Shown here piece after piece: positions 17,493 to 24,882 of a stretch of DNA of 64,000 nucleotides; within the stretch, counting starts at the first letter, position 1, and the number at the start of each line of letters is the position of its first letter. Below the pieces are notes generated by a model. The model was not told where the DNA came from, made no database searches, and saw only the letters and a program-made list of their open reading frames with translations. This DNA is from Polaromonas sp. (GTDB taxonomy: Bacteria; Pseudomonadota; Gammaproteobacteria; Burkholderiales; Burkholderiaceae_C), in assembly GCA_030683705.1 (NCBI GenBank), contig JAUXPP010000042.1:1-64000 (forward strand). The letters are read 5' to 3'. The position numbers were made by a program, and so were the translations under genes.

Positions 17493-17924
17493 TCAATAAC
17501 GCACGCTGCAGACTTCGAGGGCGTTCAGGCCATGGTCGGTGATGACATAACCGCCGGTGCCATCGTCGTCCAGAAAGCCGTGTTTTTGCAGTGAAGCCAC
17601 GGTTTTCAGGCCATGGGCGCGGGTTTTGTGCGGTTGCGGCTGTTTGCGCTCCGAGGGTGCCACGGCCACGATGCGGAAACCATAACGCGCGTCTTCCAGG
17701 CACTCGTACTGCTTGTAGGTCAGCGTCTTCAGGGGCAGGGCGCCCGTCGTGGTGCCGCTCCACTCGAACTCGGGCGGCGCATAACTGACCTGGTAAGCGC
17801 TTTCTTCGTGGGCCGCTTTCATGGCTGGCGTGCTGTCGGCCTTGCGCCTTGTCCTGCGCAGCCAGGCAAAAGCGGCCAATCCCAGCAGGGCCAGGACGAT
17901 GAGCACATACACCACGGATTCCAC
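17493..17924 (-). CDS. Membrane-anchored hypothetical protein
   Basis: A 143-residue protein with a single N-terminal helix (about residues 4-24), an Arg/Lys stop-transfer patch, and a soluble domain containing YKQYECLEDARYGFRIVAV and a winged-helix-like end (KTVASLQKHGFLDDD, YVITDHGLNALEV). I do not recognise the family. It converges on the polysaccharide operon with 25 bp between stop codons. Confidence 0.6.
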   Translation of the reverse strand: MESVVYVLIVLALLGLAAFAWLRRTRRKADSTPAMKAAHEESAYQVSYAPPEFEWSGTTTGALPLKTLTYKQYECLEDARYGFRIVAVAPSERKQPQPHKTRAHGLKTVASLQKHGFLDDDGTGGYVITDHGLNALEVCSVRY

Positions 17925-18011
17925 AACACGCCTTTCAGTCTATGTGGGGATTATCGGCAAAAAGCCCGCGCAGGGGCCTGGCGTGCTGCCAGACGGTCTG
18001 CGGCGGAGGAT

Positions 18012-18323
18012 TCAACGGTCGCCGATATCGAGTTCATAGTGCGCGTCGCCCATGTAGCGTTCTGCGCCGAAGGCGGCACGTGTTGCCGCCAGCTCGGCCG
18101 CTTCCCACTGATCGGCCAGCACTTGTTCGGCCGGGCTCAGGTCCCAGGGGCGTTCGGCTTCACCGTGCACCAGCAACAGCCGGAGCCACGCCCGGTACAC
18201 CGGTACCACCAGGCTGGCGTCACCGAGCGAGGCCTCCAGCGCCGCGCGAAAACGCTGCGCCGCGGCCTCGCGTTCCGCGTCGCTGACATCGTCGGTGTGA
18301 AAAATCCGGAGTGTGTAGCCCAT
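18012..18323 (-). CDS. Hypothetical protein
   Basis: A 103-residue, acidic, mainly helical protein (GYTLRIFHTDDVSDAEREAA, VVPVYRAWLRLLLVHGEAER, LADQWEAAELAATRAAF). No family is recognised. Its codon use matches the neighbours, which supports it as a real gene. It stands alone on its strand, 87 bp upstream of the membrane-anchored small gene, and is divergent from the bactofilin gene. Confidence 0.55.
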   Translation of the reverse strand: MGYTLRIFHTDDVSDAEREAAAQRFRAALEASLGDASLVVPVYRAWLRLLLVHGEAERPWDLSPAEQVLADQWEAAELAATRAAFGAERYMGDAHYELDIGDR

Positions 18324-18427
18324 GCTGCGAGTCTATCGCTCGCGGGCCCGAGGCTTCGTGTCGATGCAGGTCGCGCACCACGGGCACCGCTGCAATTAAT
18401 TTCGTTACTCATCTTGCATTAGCAGTG

Positions 18428-18446
18428 GAGACATTTGAAATGTCTC
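18428..18446. promoter_or_regulatory. Perfect palindrome upstream of the bactofilin gene
   Basis: GAGACATTTGAAATGTCTC is a perfect 9-bp inverted repeat around one base, ending 33 bp before the bactofilin start codon. Its size and position fit a dimeric repressor or activator site, though a 5'-UTR hairpin is also possible. Confidence 0.45.
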
Positions 18447-18479
18447 TCCGTACCATCGGACTCTTTTGAAGGAACCCCC

Positions 18480-19031
18480 ATGGCACTGCAATCCCCGTTC
18501 TTCGGCAAGCGCGACAACGAACCCACCAGCCTGCGTCACGGCAGTCCCAATCCCAACCCCTATGCCAATGGCACGCAGGCCGCGGCCGCGAGTGCCGCGC
18601 CGGTGAGCACGGCACCGGTGTCTGCGAACACGGCGGCCGCCAGCAGCAGTGCGCCGCGCGAAGGCGGCAGCAAGCTGACAGTGGGCCCCAACATCAAGCT
18701 CAAGGGTGTCGAGATCACCGACTGCGACACCCTGGTGGTCGAAGGCCTGGTGGAAGCCACCATGGACTCGCGCGTGATCCAGATCGCCGAGCACGGTGCG
18801 TTCAAGGGTTCGGCCGAGATCGACATTGCCGAGATTCACGGCGAGTTCGACGGCAACCTGACGGTGCGCCAGAAGCTGGTGATTTACGCGACCGGCAAGG
18901 TCACCGGCAAGATCCGCTACGGCAAGCTGGTGATCGAGGAAGGCGGCCAGCTCGCGGGCGAAATCCTCTACGGCGCCGTCGCCGGCACCAAGGCAGCCCT
19001 GGTGGGCAAGCCAGGCCTGCAGGTCGCCTGA
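18480..19031 (+). CDS. Bactofilin (polymer-forming cytoskeletal protein)
   Basis: A 183-residue bactofilin, a nucleotide-free self-assembling beta-helical filament protein that scaffolds cell-envelope enzymes. The N-terminal 60 residues are Ala/Ser/Pro-rich and disordered. The central DUF583 beta-helix runs from about residue 62 (LTVGPNIKLKGVEITDCD) to 165, with regular turns such as GEFDGNLTVRQKLVIYATG and GKVTGKIRYGKLVIEEGGQL. A short C-terminal tail follows. The start was chosen at the ATG after GAAGGAA. A palindrome lies just upstream. It is 1 kb from the polysaccharide operon, and a scaffold link to that machinery is conceivable. Confidence 0.93.
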   Translation: MALQSPFFGKRDNEPTSLRHGSPNPNPYANGTQAAAASAAPVSTAPVSANTAAASSSAPREGGSKLTVGPNIKLKGVEITDCDTLVVEGLVEATMDSRVIQIAEHGAFKGSAEIDIAEIHGEFDGNLTVRQKLVIYATGKVTGKIRYGKLVIEEGGQLAGEILYGAVAGTKAALVGKPGLQVA

Positions 19032-19126
19032 CCCGGTCTGTTGTCGTCCGCCCTCCGCCCCTGAGGCTGAGGCTTCTGTCACCGGCTTGACGGGCCGCTT
19101 GGGCCTCGGCGGCGCACAATCGCCGG

Positions 19127-20947
19127 ATGAGCGCTGTCCATTCCCCCCTGCAGGCCCGCATTGTCCAGTGGGCCGTCGCGCCCGGTGACCTTGTCGCCGC
19201 CGGCGACCTGCTGCTGATTCTCGAAGCCATGAAAATGGAGCACGAGGTCCGTGCCACTGTGGCCGGGCAAGTCGGCGAGCTGTTTTTCGCGGCCGATGAA
19301 GCGGTGGAGGCAGGCGCCCTGCTCGCCACCTTGCATGCCGGTCACGCGGCCGCGCCGCCGCGCCAGCCTTCATCTTCTGTCGAAGCGATGCCCACCGCAC
19401 TGCGGCCGGACCTGCAACGCGTGCTGGACCGCCACCACAAAACCACTGACGCCAGCCGCCCGGAGGCCATGGCCAAACGCCATGCGCTGGGCCTGCGCAG
19501 CGCGCGCGAGAACATCGCCGACCTCTGCGATGAGGATTCCTTCATCGAATACGGCGCGCTGGCGGTGGCGGCGCAGCGCAGCCGCCGCAGCGAGGACGAC
19601 CTGATCGCCAACACGCCGGCCGACGGCATGGTCACCGGCACGGGCAGCATCAACCGGGCCCTGTTCGGCGACCAGGCCAGCCGCGCCGTGGTGATGGCCT
19701 ATGACGCCACCGTGCTGGCCGGCACCCAGGGCATGCGCAACCACCAGAAGACCGACCGCATGCTGGGCATCGCGTTGCAGAACAAATTGCCGGTCGTGCT
19801 GTTTGCCGAAGGCGGCGGTGGCCGGCCCGGCGACACCGACATGCCGATTGTTGCCGGCCTGCATGTGGCCACCTTCGCCAGTTATGCGCGCCTGTCGGGC
19901 CAGGTGCCGGTCATTGGCATCGCGGCCGGGCGCTGTTTTGCCGGCAATGCGGCCTTGCTGGGCTGCAGTGACGTGATCATCGCCACCCGCGGCAGCAACA
20001 TCGGCATGGGCGGGCCAGCCATGGTCGAAGGTGGCGGCCTCGGTCTGTTCACGCCGGAGCAGATCGGGCCGGCTGCCGTGCAACATGCCAACGGCGTGAT
20101 CGACGTGCTGGTCGACAACGAGGCGCAGGCGGTGGCCGCGGCGCGGCATTACCTCGGCTTTTTCCAGGGTGCGCTGAAGGACGGCCTGGCGCCCGATGCC
20201 GCCGCCCTGCGTGACGTGGTGCCGGAGAACCGCCTGCGGGTGTACGACACGCTGGCGGTGCTGAACGGGGTGGTGGACAGCGGCAGCCTGCTGCCCCTGC
20301 GCAGCGGTTTCGGTATCGGCATTCACACCGCGCTGGCGCGCATGGCAGGCCGCGCCGTCGGCATTCTCGCCAACAACCCGCAGCACCTGGGCGGTGCCAT
20401 CGACGCCGACGCCGCCGACAAGGCCGCGCGTTTCATGCAGTTGTGCAACACCCATGGCCTGCCGCTCCTGAGTTTTGTGGACACGCCGGGCTTCATGGTT
20501 GGCCCCGACACGGAGGCGCAGGCACAGGTGCGCCATGTCAGCCGCATGTTTGTGGTCGCTGCGGCCTTGCGTGTGCCGTTTTTCAGCGTGGTTCTGCGCA
20601 AGGGCTACGGCCTGGGCGCGATGGCCATGACGGCCGGTGGCTTTCATTCGCCGATGTTCACCGTGGCCTGGCCCTCGGCCGAGTTCGGCGCCATGGGCCT
20701 CGAAGGCGCCGTGAAGCTGGGCTTTCGCAAGGAACTGGAAGCCGTTCCCGAGGGCCCCGAACGCGACGCGCTGTACAACACGCTGGTGGCGCGCCAGTAT
20801 GAAAACGGCGGGGCCCTGCCCATGGCGGCCACGCTCGAGATCGACGCGGTGATCGATCCGGCCCAGACCCGCGCCTGGCTGCTGCGCGGCCTGCTCTCGG
20901 CGCGGGTGCGGCCCGAGTCCGGGGCGCGGTTTGTCGACACCTGGTGA
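19127..20947 (+). CDS. Biotin carrier-carboxyltransferase fusion (acyl-CoA carboxylase type)
   Basis: A 606-residue fusion. A biotinyl domain lies at the very N-terminus (about residues 1-70, LEAMKM with Lys36 as the biotin site). An Ala/Pro linker follows, then an acyl-CoA carboxyltransferase with both halves (about 95-600; GARPGDTDMPIVAG-like EGGGGRPGDTDMP, GRCFAGNAALLGCSD, GSNIGMGGPAMVEGGG, FVDTPGFMVGP, RKGYGLGAMAM). In most acyl-CoA carboxylases the biotin domain is fused to the biotin carboxylase instead. No biotin carboxylase gene is nearby, so a partner encoded elsewhere must be assumed. Propionyl-, methylcrotonyl- or another acyl-CoA could be the substrate. Confidence 0.88.
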   Translation: MSAVHSPLQARIVQWAVAPGDLVAAGDLLLILEAMKMEHEVRATVAGQVGELFFAADEAVEAGALLATLHAGHAAAPPRQPSSSVEAMPTALRPDLQRVLDRHHKTTDASRPEAMAKRHALGLRSARENIADLCDEDSFIEYGALAVAAQRSRRSEDDLIANTPADGMVTGTGSINRALFGDQASRAVVMAYDATVLAGTQGMRNHQKTDRMLGIALQNKLPVVLFAEGGGGRPGDTDMPIVAGLHVATFASYARLSGQVPVIGIAAGRCFAGNAALLGCSDVIIATRGSNIGMGGPAMVEGGGLGLFTPEQIGPAAVQHANGVIDVLVDNEAQAVAAARHYLGFFQGALKDGLAPDAAALRDVVPENRLRVYDTLAVLNGVVDSGSLLPLRSGFGIGIHTALARMAGRAVGILANNPQHLGGAIDADAADKAARFMQLCNTHGLPLLSFVDTPGFMVGPDTEAQAQVRHVSRMFVVAAALRVPFFSVVLRKGYGLGAMAMTAGGFHSPMFTVAWPSAEFGAMGLEGAVKLGFRKELEAVPEGPERDALYNTLVARQYENGGALPMAATLEIDAVIDPAQTRAWLLRGLLSARVRPESGARFVDTW

Positions 20948-20989
20948 TCCGCCATCACCCTGGCTTGATGGTCAAACTGCCACGAAAAC

Positions 20990-21030
20990 AACGGCTGGCA
21001 AGCGTCAGCAGCTACAAAATGTATAGCGTG
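20990..21030 (-). repeat. AT-rich dispersed repeat, intergenic copy
   Basis: On the minus strand this reads CGCTATACATTTTGTAGCTGCTGACGCTTGCC, a degenerate member of the AT-rich family. It sits between the convergent carboxyltransferase and lrgB genes. Confidence 0.5.
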
Positions 21031-21033
21031 ACA

Positions 21034-21759
21034 CTAAAACAGCCGAAACAGCAGCGGCAGCAGCAGCGAGGCCAGCACCACCTGCAGGCCCAGTGCCAGC
21101 CCTGCATAGGCGCCGGCGTCCGGATTGACCTGTAGCGCGCGTGCCGCGCCTATGCCGTGCGACACCGTGCCCAGCGCAAAGCCGCGCGCCGCCCAGCCGT
21201 CCGCGTCGAGCGGAATGCGGCACAGGTCGAACAAATACTTGCCGGCCAGCGCGCCGACCAGACCGGTCAATACCGCAAACACCGCGGCCAGCGCCGGGAT
21301 GCCGCCGATTTTTTCGGCGATGCCCATGGCCACCGGCGCGGTCACCGACTTGGGTGCCAGCGACAGCAAGACTTCGGCCGGCAGGCCAACGGCCCAGCCC
21401 AGGGCCAGCGCCGAACTGATGGTCGCCGCGCCGCCGGCCAGCGCGGCCAGCAACAGCCGGCCCCAGCGCAGCCGCAACTCGGCGCGGCGCTGCCATAACG
21501 GCCAGGCCAGTGCCACCACGGCGGGCCCGAGCAGGAAGTGGATGAACTGCGCACCGGCGAAATAGGTCGGGTAGGACACGCCGGTCGCCAGTAGCACGGC
21601 CGCAATCACCAGCACGGTCCAGAGCACCGGATTCGCCCAGGGCGCCTGCTGCAGCCGCGCATAGACCGCCTGGGCCAGCACATACACCACCAGCGTCGCC
21701 GTCAGGCCGAACAGCGGCGTGGCGGAGAGGTAGACCCAGAGTTCAACGAACTTCGGCAT
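21034..21759 (-). CDS. lrgB: LrgB/CidB family membrane protein
   Basis: A 241-residue inner-membrane protein with about seven hydrophobic segments. LrgB signatures are FLLGPAVVALAWPL, LAPKSVTAPVAMGIAEKIGG and ALGTVSHGIGAARA. LrgAB pairs were first called murein hydrolase exporters. Later work assigns small organic acid transport to relatives: pyruvate in Bacillus, and glycolate/glycerate for the plant homologue PLGG1. Its start overlaps the lrgA stop region by 17 bp. Given the glycolate oxidase gene just upstream on the same strand, organic acid transport is the preferred reading here. Confidence 0.9.
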   Translation of the reverse strand: MPKFVELWVYLSATPLFGLTATLVVYVLAQAVYARLQQAPWANPVLWTVLVIAAVLLATGVSYPTYFAGAQFIHFLLGPAVVALAWPLWQRRAELRLRWGRLLLAALAGGAATISSALALGWAVGLPAEVLLSLAPKSVTAPVAMGIAEKIGGIPALAAVFAVLTGLVGALAGKYLFDLCRIPLDADGWAARGFALGTVSHGIGAARALQVNPDAGAYAGLALGLQVVLASLLLPLLFRLF

Positions 21760-22099
21760 CGCCCTTGCGCCATAAAAAGTTGAGCACCAGCGCCGTCACC
21801 ACCAGGCCGATCAGCGTCGACAGCACAATCACCAGCAGCAGGCGGCCGCCGTATTCGGCTATCAGCGACAGGTGGGTCATGACCCCGACACCGACTGGTA
21901 CAAACAGCAAGGACAGATGCGCCAGCAGGAAGTCGGCGCAGGCCGCCACCGGTTCGCGCACCAGCGGCCAGTTCAGCGCCAGCAGCAGCAACAGCATGCC
22001 GACCACCGGGCCGGGAAAGGGCAGGGACAAGGCGCGCGACAGCAGCTCGCCGAGGGACTGCAGCAACAGCAGCCAAGCCAGGCCGCGCAGACCCATCAT
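21743..22099 (-). CDS. lrgA: LrgA/CidA family membrane protein
   Basis: A protein of about 118 residues with four membrane helices and the family motif LPFPGPVVGMLLLLLAL. SLLFVPVGVGVMTHL is also typical. The start was placed at MMGLRG. An upstream in-frame ATG would add nine residues encoded by a dispersed repeat and is less likely. It partners the downstream LrgB, with which it overlaps. Confidence 0.88.
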   Translation of the reverse strand: MMGLRGLAWLLLLQSLGELLSRALSLPFPGPVVGMLLLLLALNWPLVREPVAACADFLLAHLSLLFVPVGVGVMTHLSLIAEYGGRLLLVIVLSTLIGLVVTALVLNFLWRKGDAEVR

Positions 22100-22111
22100 G
22101 GCGACCGCAGC

Positions 22112-22182
22112 GCCGGGCCGCCCCAAGCAAGGTCAGCCCCCTCTGGGGGGCAGCGTATTACACGCAGTGAAAAGCGTGGGGG
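22112..22182 (-). repeat. GC-rich palindromic repeat, intergenic copy
   Basis: On the minus strand the element runs CCCCCACGCT, 22 nt, CCCCCCAGAGGGGGCT, then TTGGGGCGGCCCGGC. This is the same architecture as the copies inside putA and recG. It begins two bases after the glcD stop codon, in the sense direction. Confidence 0.8.
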
Positions 22183-22184
22183 CA

Positions 22185-23687
22185 TCAGTACCGCGGCAAG
22201 TCAGGGTGCGCGATCTGCCCGCCACGCACCAGCATTTTTCCGTACTCGGCGCAGCGCTGCAGCGTCGGGATCACCTTGCCGGGATTGAGCAGGCCTTGCG
22301 GGTCGAAGGCACGCTTGACGCCGAACATCTGCTCGTTTTCGGCGGCCGAAAACTGCACACACATGGAGTTGAGTTTTTCCACGCCCACGCCGTGTTCACC
22401 GGTCACCGTGCCGCCCATGGCGACGCTGGTCTCCAGGATGTCGGCGCCGAACAGCTCGCAGCGGTGCAGCTGGTCGGCGTCGTTGGCGTCGAACAGGATC
22501 AAGGGGTGCAGGTTGCCGTCACCGGCGTGGAACACATTGGCGCAGCGCAGGCCGTACTTGACCTCCATCTGCTGAATCGCCAGCAGGATGTCGGCCAGGC
22601 GCTTGCGCGGAATCGTCGAGTCCATGCACATGTAGTCGGGGCTGATGCGGCCCGAGGCCGGGAAGGCGTTTTTGCGGCCGCTCCAGAAGCGCAGGCGTTC
22701 GGCCTCGTCCTGGCTGACGGCAATCGCGGTCGCGCCGCAGCTGCGCAGCACCGCGCTCATGCGGCCGATCTCCTCCTCGACCTCTTCCAGCGTGCCGTCG
22801 CTTTCGCACAGCAGGATGGCTTCGGCGCTCAGGTCGTAACCGGCGTGCACGAAGTCCTCGACCGCGGCGGTCATGGGTTTGTCCATCATCTCGAGGCCGG
22901 CCGGGATGATGCCGGCAGCAATCACCGCCGCCACCGCGTCGCCGGCCTTGCGCAGGTCGTCGAAGCTGGCCATGATGCAGCGCGCCAGCAGCGGTTTGGG
23001 CACCAGCTTGACGGTGACTTCGGTGGTGACGGCCAGCATGCCTTCGCTGCCGACCAGCACGGCCAGCAGGTCATAACCCGGGCCGTCCAGCGCATCGCTG
23101 CCGAACTCGACGGCTTCGCCCTCGACCGTGAAGCCGCGCACCTTCAAGACGTTGTGCAGGGTCAGGCCGTATTTCAGGCAATGCACGCCGCCGGAGTTTT
23201 CGGCGACGTTGCCGCCTATGGTGCAGGCGATCTGGCTGGACGGGTCCGGCGCGTAATACAGGCCCAGCGGCGCGGCGGCCTCGCTGATGGCCAGGTTGCG
23301 CACGCCGCCCTGGACCACGGCGGTGCGGCTGGCCGCGTCCATTTTCAGGATTTTGTTGAACTTGGCCAGCGACAGCGTGACGCCCAGCTTGTGCGGCATG
23401 GCGCCGCCGGACAGGCCGGTGCCGGCGCCGCGCGCCACCACCGGCACCTGCAAGGCGTGGCAGGTACGCAGCACGGCCTGCACCTGGTCGTAGCTTTCGG
23501 GCAGGGCGACCACCAGCGGCCTTTGCCGGTAGGCGGTCAGGCCGTCACATTCGTAGGGCGTGGTGTCTTCATTGTTCCAGAGCAGCGCGTGGGCCGGCAG
23601 CACGGCCTGCAGCGCTGTGACCACCTCGGCCTGGCGCTGCGCCCGTTCAAGCTGTTGCTGCTGCAGGGGATCCAGGGGTGCGTTCAT
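22185..23687 (-). CDS. glcD: Glycolate oxidase FAD subunit GlcD-type FAD-linked oxidase
   Basis: A 500-residue FAD-dependent 2-hydroxy acid dehydrogenase. The PCMH FAD-binding domain (about residues 45-225) has VVARGAGTGLSGGA and CTIGGNVAENSGGVHCLKYG. The FAD-oxidase C-terminal domain carries VFHAGDGNLHP and GEHGVGVEK. GlcD oxidises glycolate to glyoxylate together with GlcE and GlcF, which are not in this window. The start MNAPLDP follows a weak ribosome site; an in-frame upstream ATG lacks support. It lies downstream of a LysR gene and upstream of lrgAB. D-lactate dehydrogenase is an alternative reading. Confidence 0.88.
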   Translation of the reverse strand: MNAPLDPLQQQQLERAQRQAEVVTALQAVLPAHALLWNNEDTTPYECDGLTAYRQRPLVVALPESYDQVQAVLRTCHALQVPVVARGAGTGLSGGAMPHKLGVTLSLAKFNKILKMDAASRTAVVQGGVRNLAISEAAAPLGLYYAPDPSSQIACTIGGNVAENSGGVHCLKYGLTLHNVLKVRGFTVEGEAVEFGSDALDGPGYDLLAVLVGSEGMLAVTTEVTVKLVPKPLLARCIMASFDDLRKAGDAVAAVIAAGIIPAGLEMMDKPMTAAVEDFVHAGYDLSAEAILLCESDGTLEEVEEEIGRMSAVLRSCGATAIAVSQDEAERLRFWSGRKNAFPASGRISPDYMCMDSTIPRKRLADILLAIQQMEVKYGLRCANVFHAGDGNLHPLILFDANDADQLHRCELFGADILETSVAMGGTVTGEHGVGVEKLNSMCVQFSAAENEQMFGVKRAFDPQGLLNPGKVIPTLQRCAEYGKMLVRGGQIAHPDLPRY

Positions 23688-23780
23688 GGTCGGGCTCACG
23701 GGTAGGTGGTTCCGGCCACTGTAATGCAAAGCGCAGGCTGCCGGTGTGAAGAAAATGCAGGCCGATCGTGAAAAACAGGG

Positions 23781-23838
23781 TGCTATTAAATTCGTAGCTG
23801 GTGATGCGCGTCAATCAAGGGCTGGAGGCCGAAAAGGC
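23781..23838 (+). repeat. AT-rich ~57-bp dispersed repeat, intergenic copy
   Basis: A clear copy: TGCTATTAAATTCGTAGCTG, GATGCGCGTCAATCAAGGGC, TGGAGGCCGAAAAGGCT. It lies between the LysR gene and glcD. Confidence 0.75.
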
Positions 23839-23852
23839 TTGAAGCCGGGGGC

Positions 23853-24737
23853 TCAGAGCACCGAACTTTTCAGCCAGTCGGCAAAAGCCGCGCATTCCCA
23901 GCGGTCCATCATGCCGGTGCGCCAGCACAGGTAGTGGGCGTGCGGGCTGGGTACGTTGCGTTCGTACAGGCGCACCAGCGAGCCGTTGTCCAGCCAGGGC
24001 GCGCCCAGCTTGAGCCGCACCAGCGCCACCCCCATGCCGGCGGCGGCGGCGTCGCACATCAGGCCGATGTCGTTGAACTGCGAGCCGTCCACCGGCTCGG
24101 GCCAGTCCAGCGCATGTGCGGCAAACCAGGTGCGCCAGGGCTCCAGCGGCGAGCGCAGCAGCGCCTCGCCGTCGAGGTCCTCCGGCGCCTCGAAGGGCCC
24201 GTGCTCGCGCACATAGGCCGGTGAGGCCAGCGGCGTGACCTCGTCCTTCATCAGGCAGACATGCTCGACGTCGGCATAACGGCCGGTGCCGAAACGCACC
24301 ACCAGGTCGGCGTCCTCGGCGACCACGTCCAGCAGGGGAATCGACACCTGCAGGGTCAGGTCGATTTCGGGGTAGGCATCGGTGAACTGGCGCAGGCGCG
24401 GGATCAGGATGGAGCGCGCAAAGGTCGGCGTGACCGCCAGCCGCAGCTTGCGTTTGCCCGGCGTGCCGCTCTGGCCGGCCAGGCCCGGGAACTTCTGCAG
24501 GATGGCGATGCCTTCGCGCACATGGGCCAGGTATTCGCTGCCCTCGGTGGTCAGCGAAAAGTCGGCCCGGCCGAACAGCTTGGTGCCGATGATCTGCTCG
24601 AGCTGCTTGACCCGGTGGCTGACCGCGCTGGGCGTGACGTTGAGTTCCTCGGCCGCCTGCGTGACGCTGCGCAACCGCGCCAGCGTTTCGAAGGTCAGCA
24701 GGCACTGGATCGGCGGGATCCTGCTCACCGTCCCCAT
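23853..24737 (-). CDS. LysR family regulator (GcvA-like)
   Basis: A 294-residue LysR-type regulator with a GcvA-like N-terminus (IPPIQCLLTFETLARL). The winged helix carries SVTQAAEELNVTPSAVSHRV, and the effector domain starts at about residue 95 (RLAVTPTFARSILIPRL, VSIPLLDVVAEDADLVVRFG). The start ATG before GTVSRIPP gives the standard length; an upstream extension is not family-like. It lies upstream of glcD on the same strand, separated by a dispersed repeat, so it may control glcD-lrgAB or act elsewhere. The effector is unknown. Confidence 0.92.
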   Translation of the reverse strand: MGTVSRIPPIQCLLTFETLARLRSVTQAAEELNVTPSAVSHRVKQLEQIIGTKLFGRADFSLTTEGSEYLAHVREGIAILQKFPGLAGQSGTPGKRKLRLAVTPTFARSILIPRLRQFTDAYPEIDLTLQVSIPLLDVVAEDADLVVRFGTGRYADVEHVCLMKDEVTPLASPAYVREHGPFEAPEDLDGEALLRSPLEPWRTWFAAHALDWPEPVDGSQFNDIGLMCDAAAAGMGVALVRLKLGAPWLDNGSLVRLYERNVPSPHAHYLCWRTGMMDRWECAAFADWLKSSVL

Positions 24738-24806
24738 CCCTAGACTGCTTCCAGAAATTCGGGCCCCGGGATGCAGGGCAAGGCGCACGGCGCGCAGGAC
24801 ACCGGA

Positions 24807-24822
24807 ATGCACTTCGGTGCAT
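24807..24822. other. UUCG-tetraloop hairpin in the purU-LysR spacer
   Basis: ATGCAC-TTCG-GTGCAT is a 6-bp perfect stem closed by a TTCG tetraloop, within a GC-rich spacer containing further short inverted segments. It could mark the 3' end of the purU transcript or a REP-like element. There is no T-run. Confidence 0.4.
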
Positions 24823-24882
24823 GAGGATTCCGAGTACCGCGCAACGCAGCCAAGCGCCCGGCGCACGGATTTATGGGGGCAG

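Noticed and set aside
21765-23705. A 646-residue open frame antisense to glcD and lrgA.
   Set aside because: Composition (Val/His/Gln/Gly-rich) is that of an antisense shadow; glcD on the opposite strand has full family motifs.
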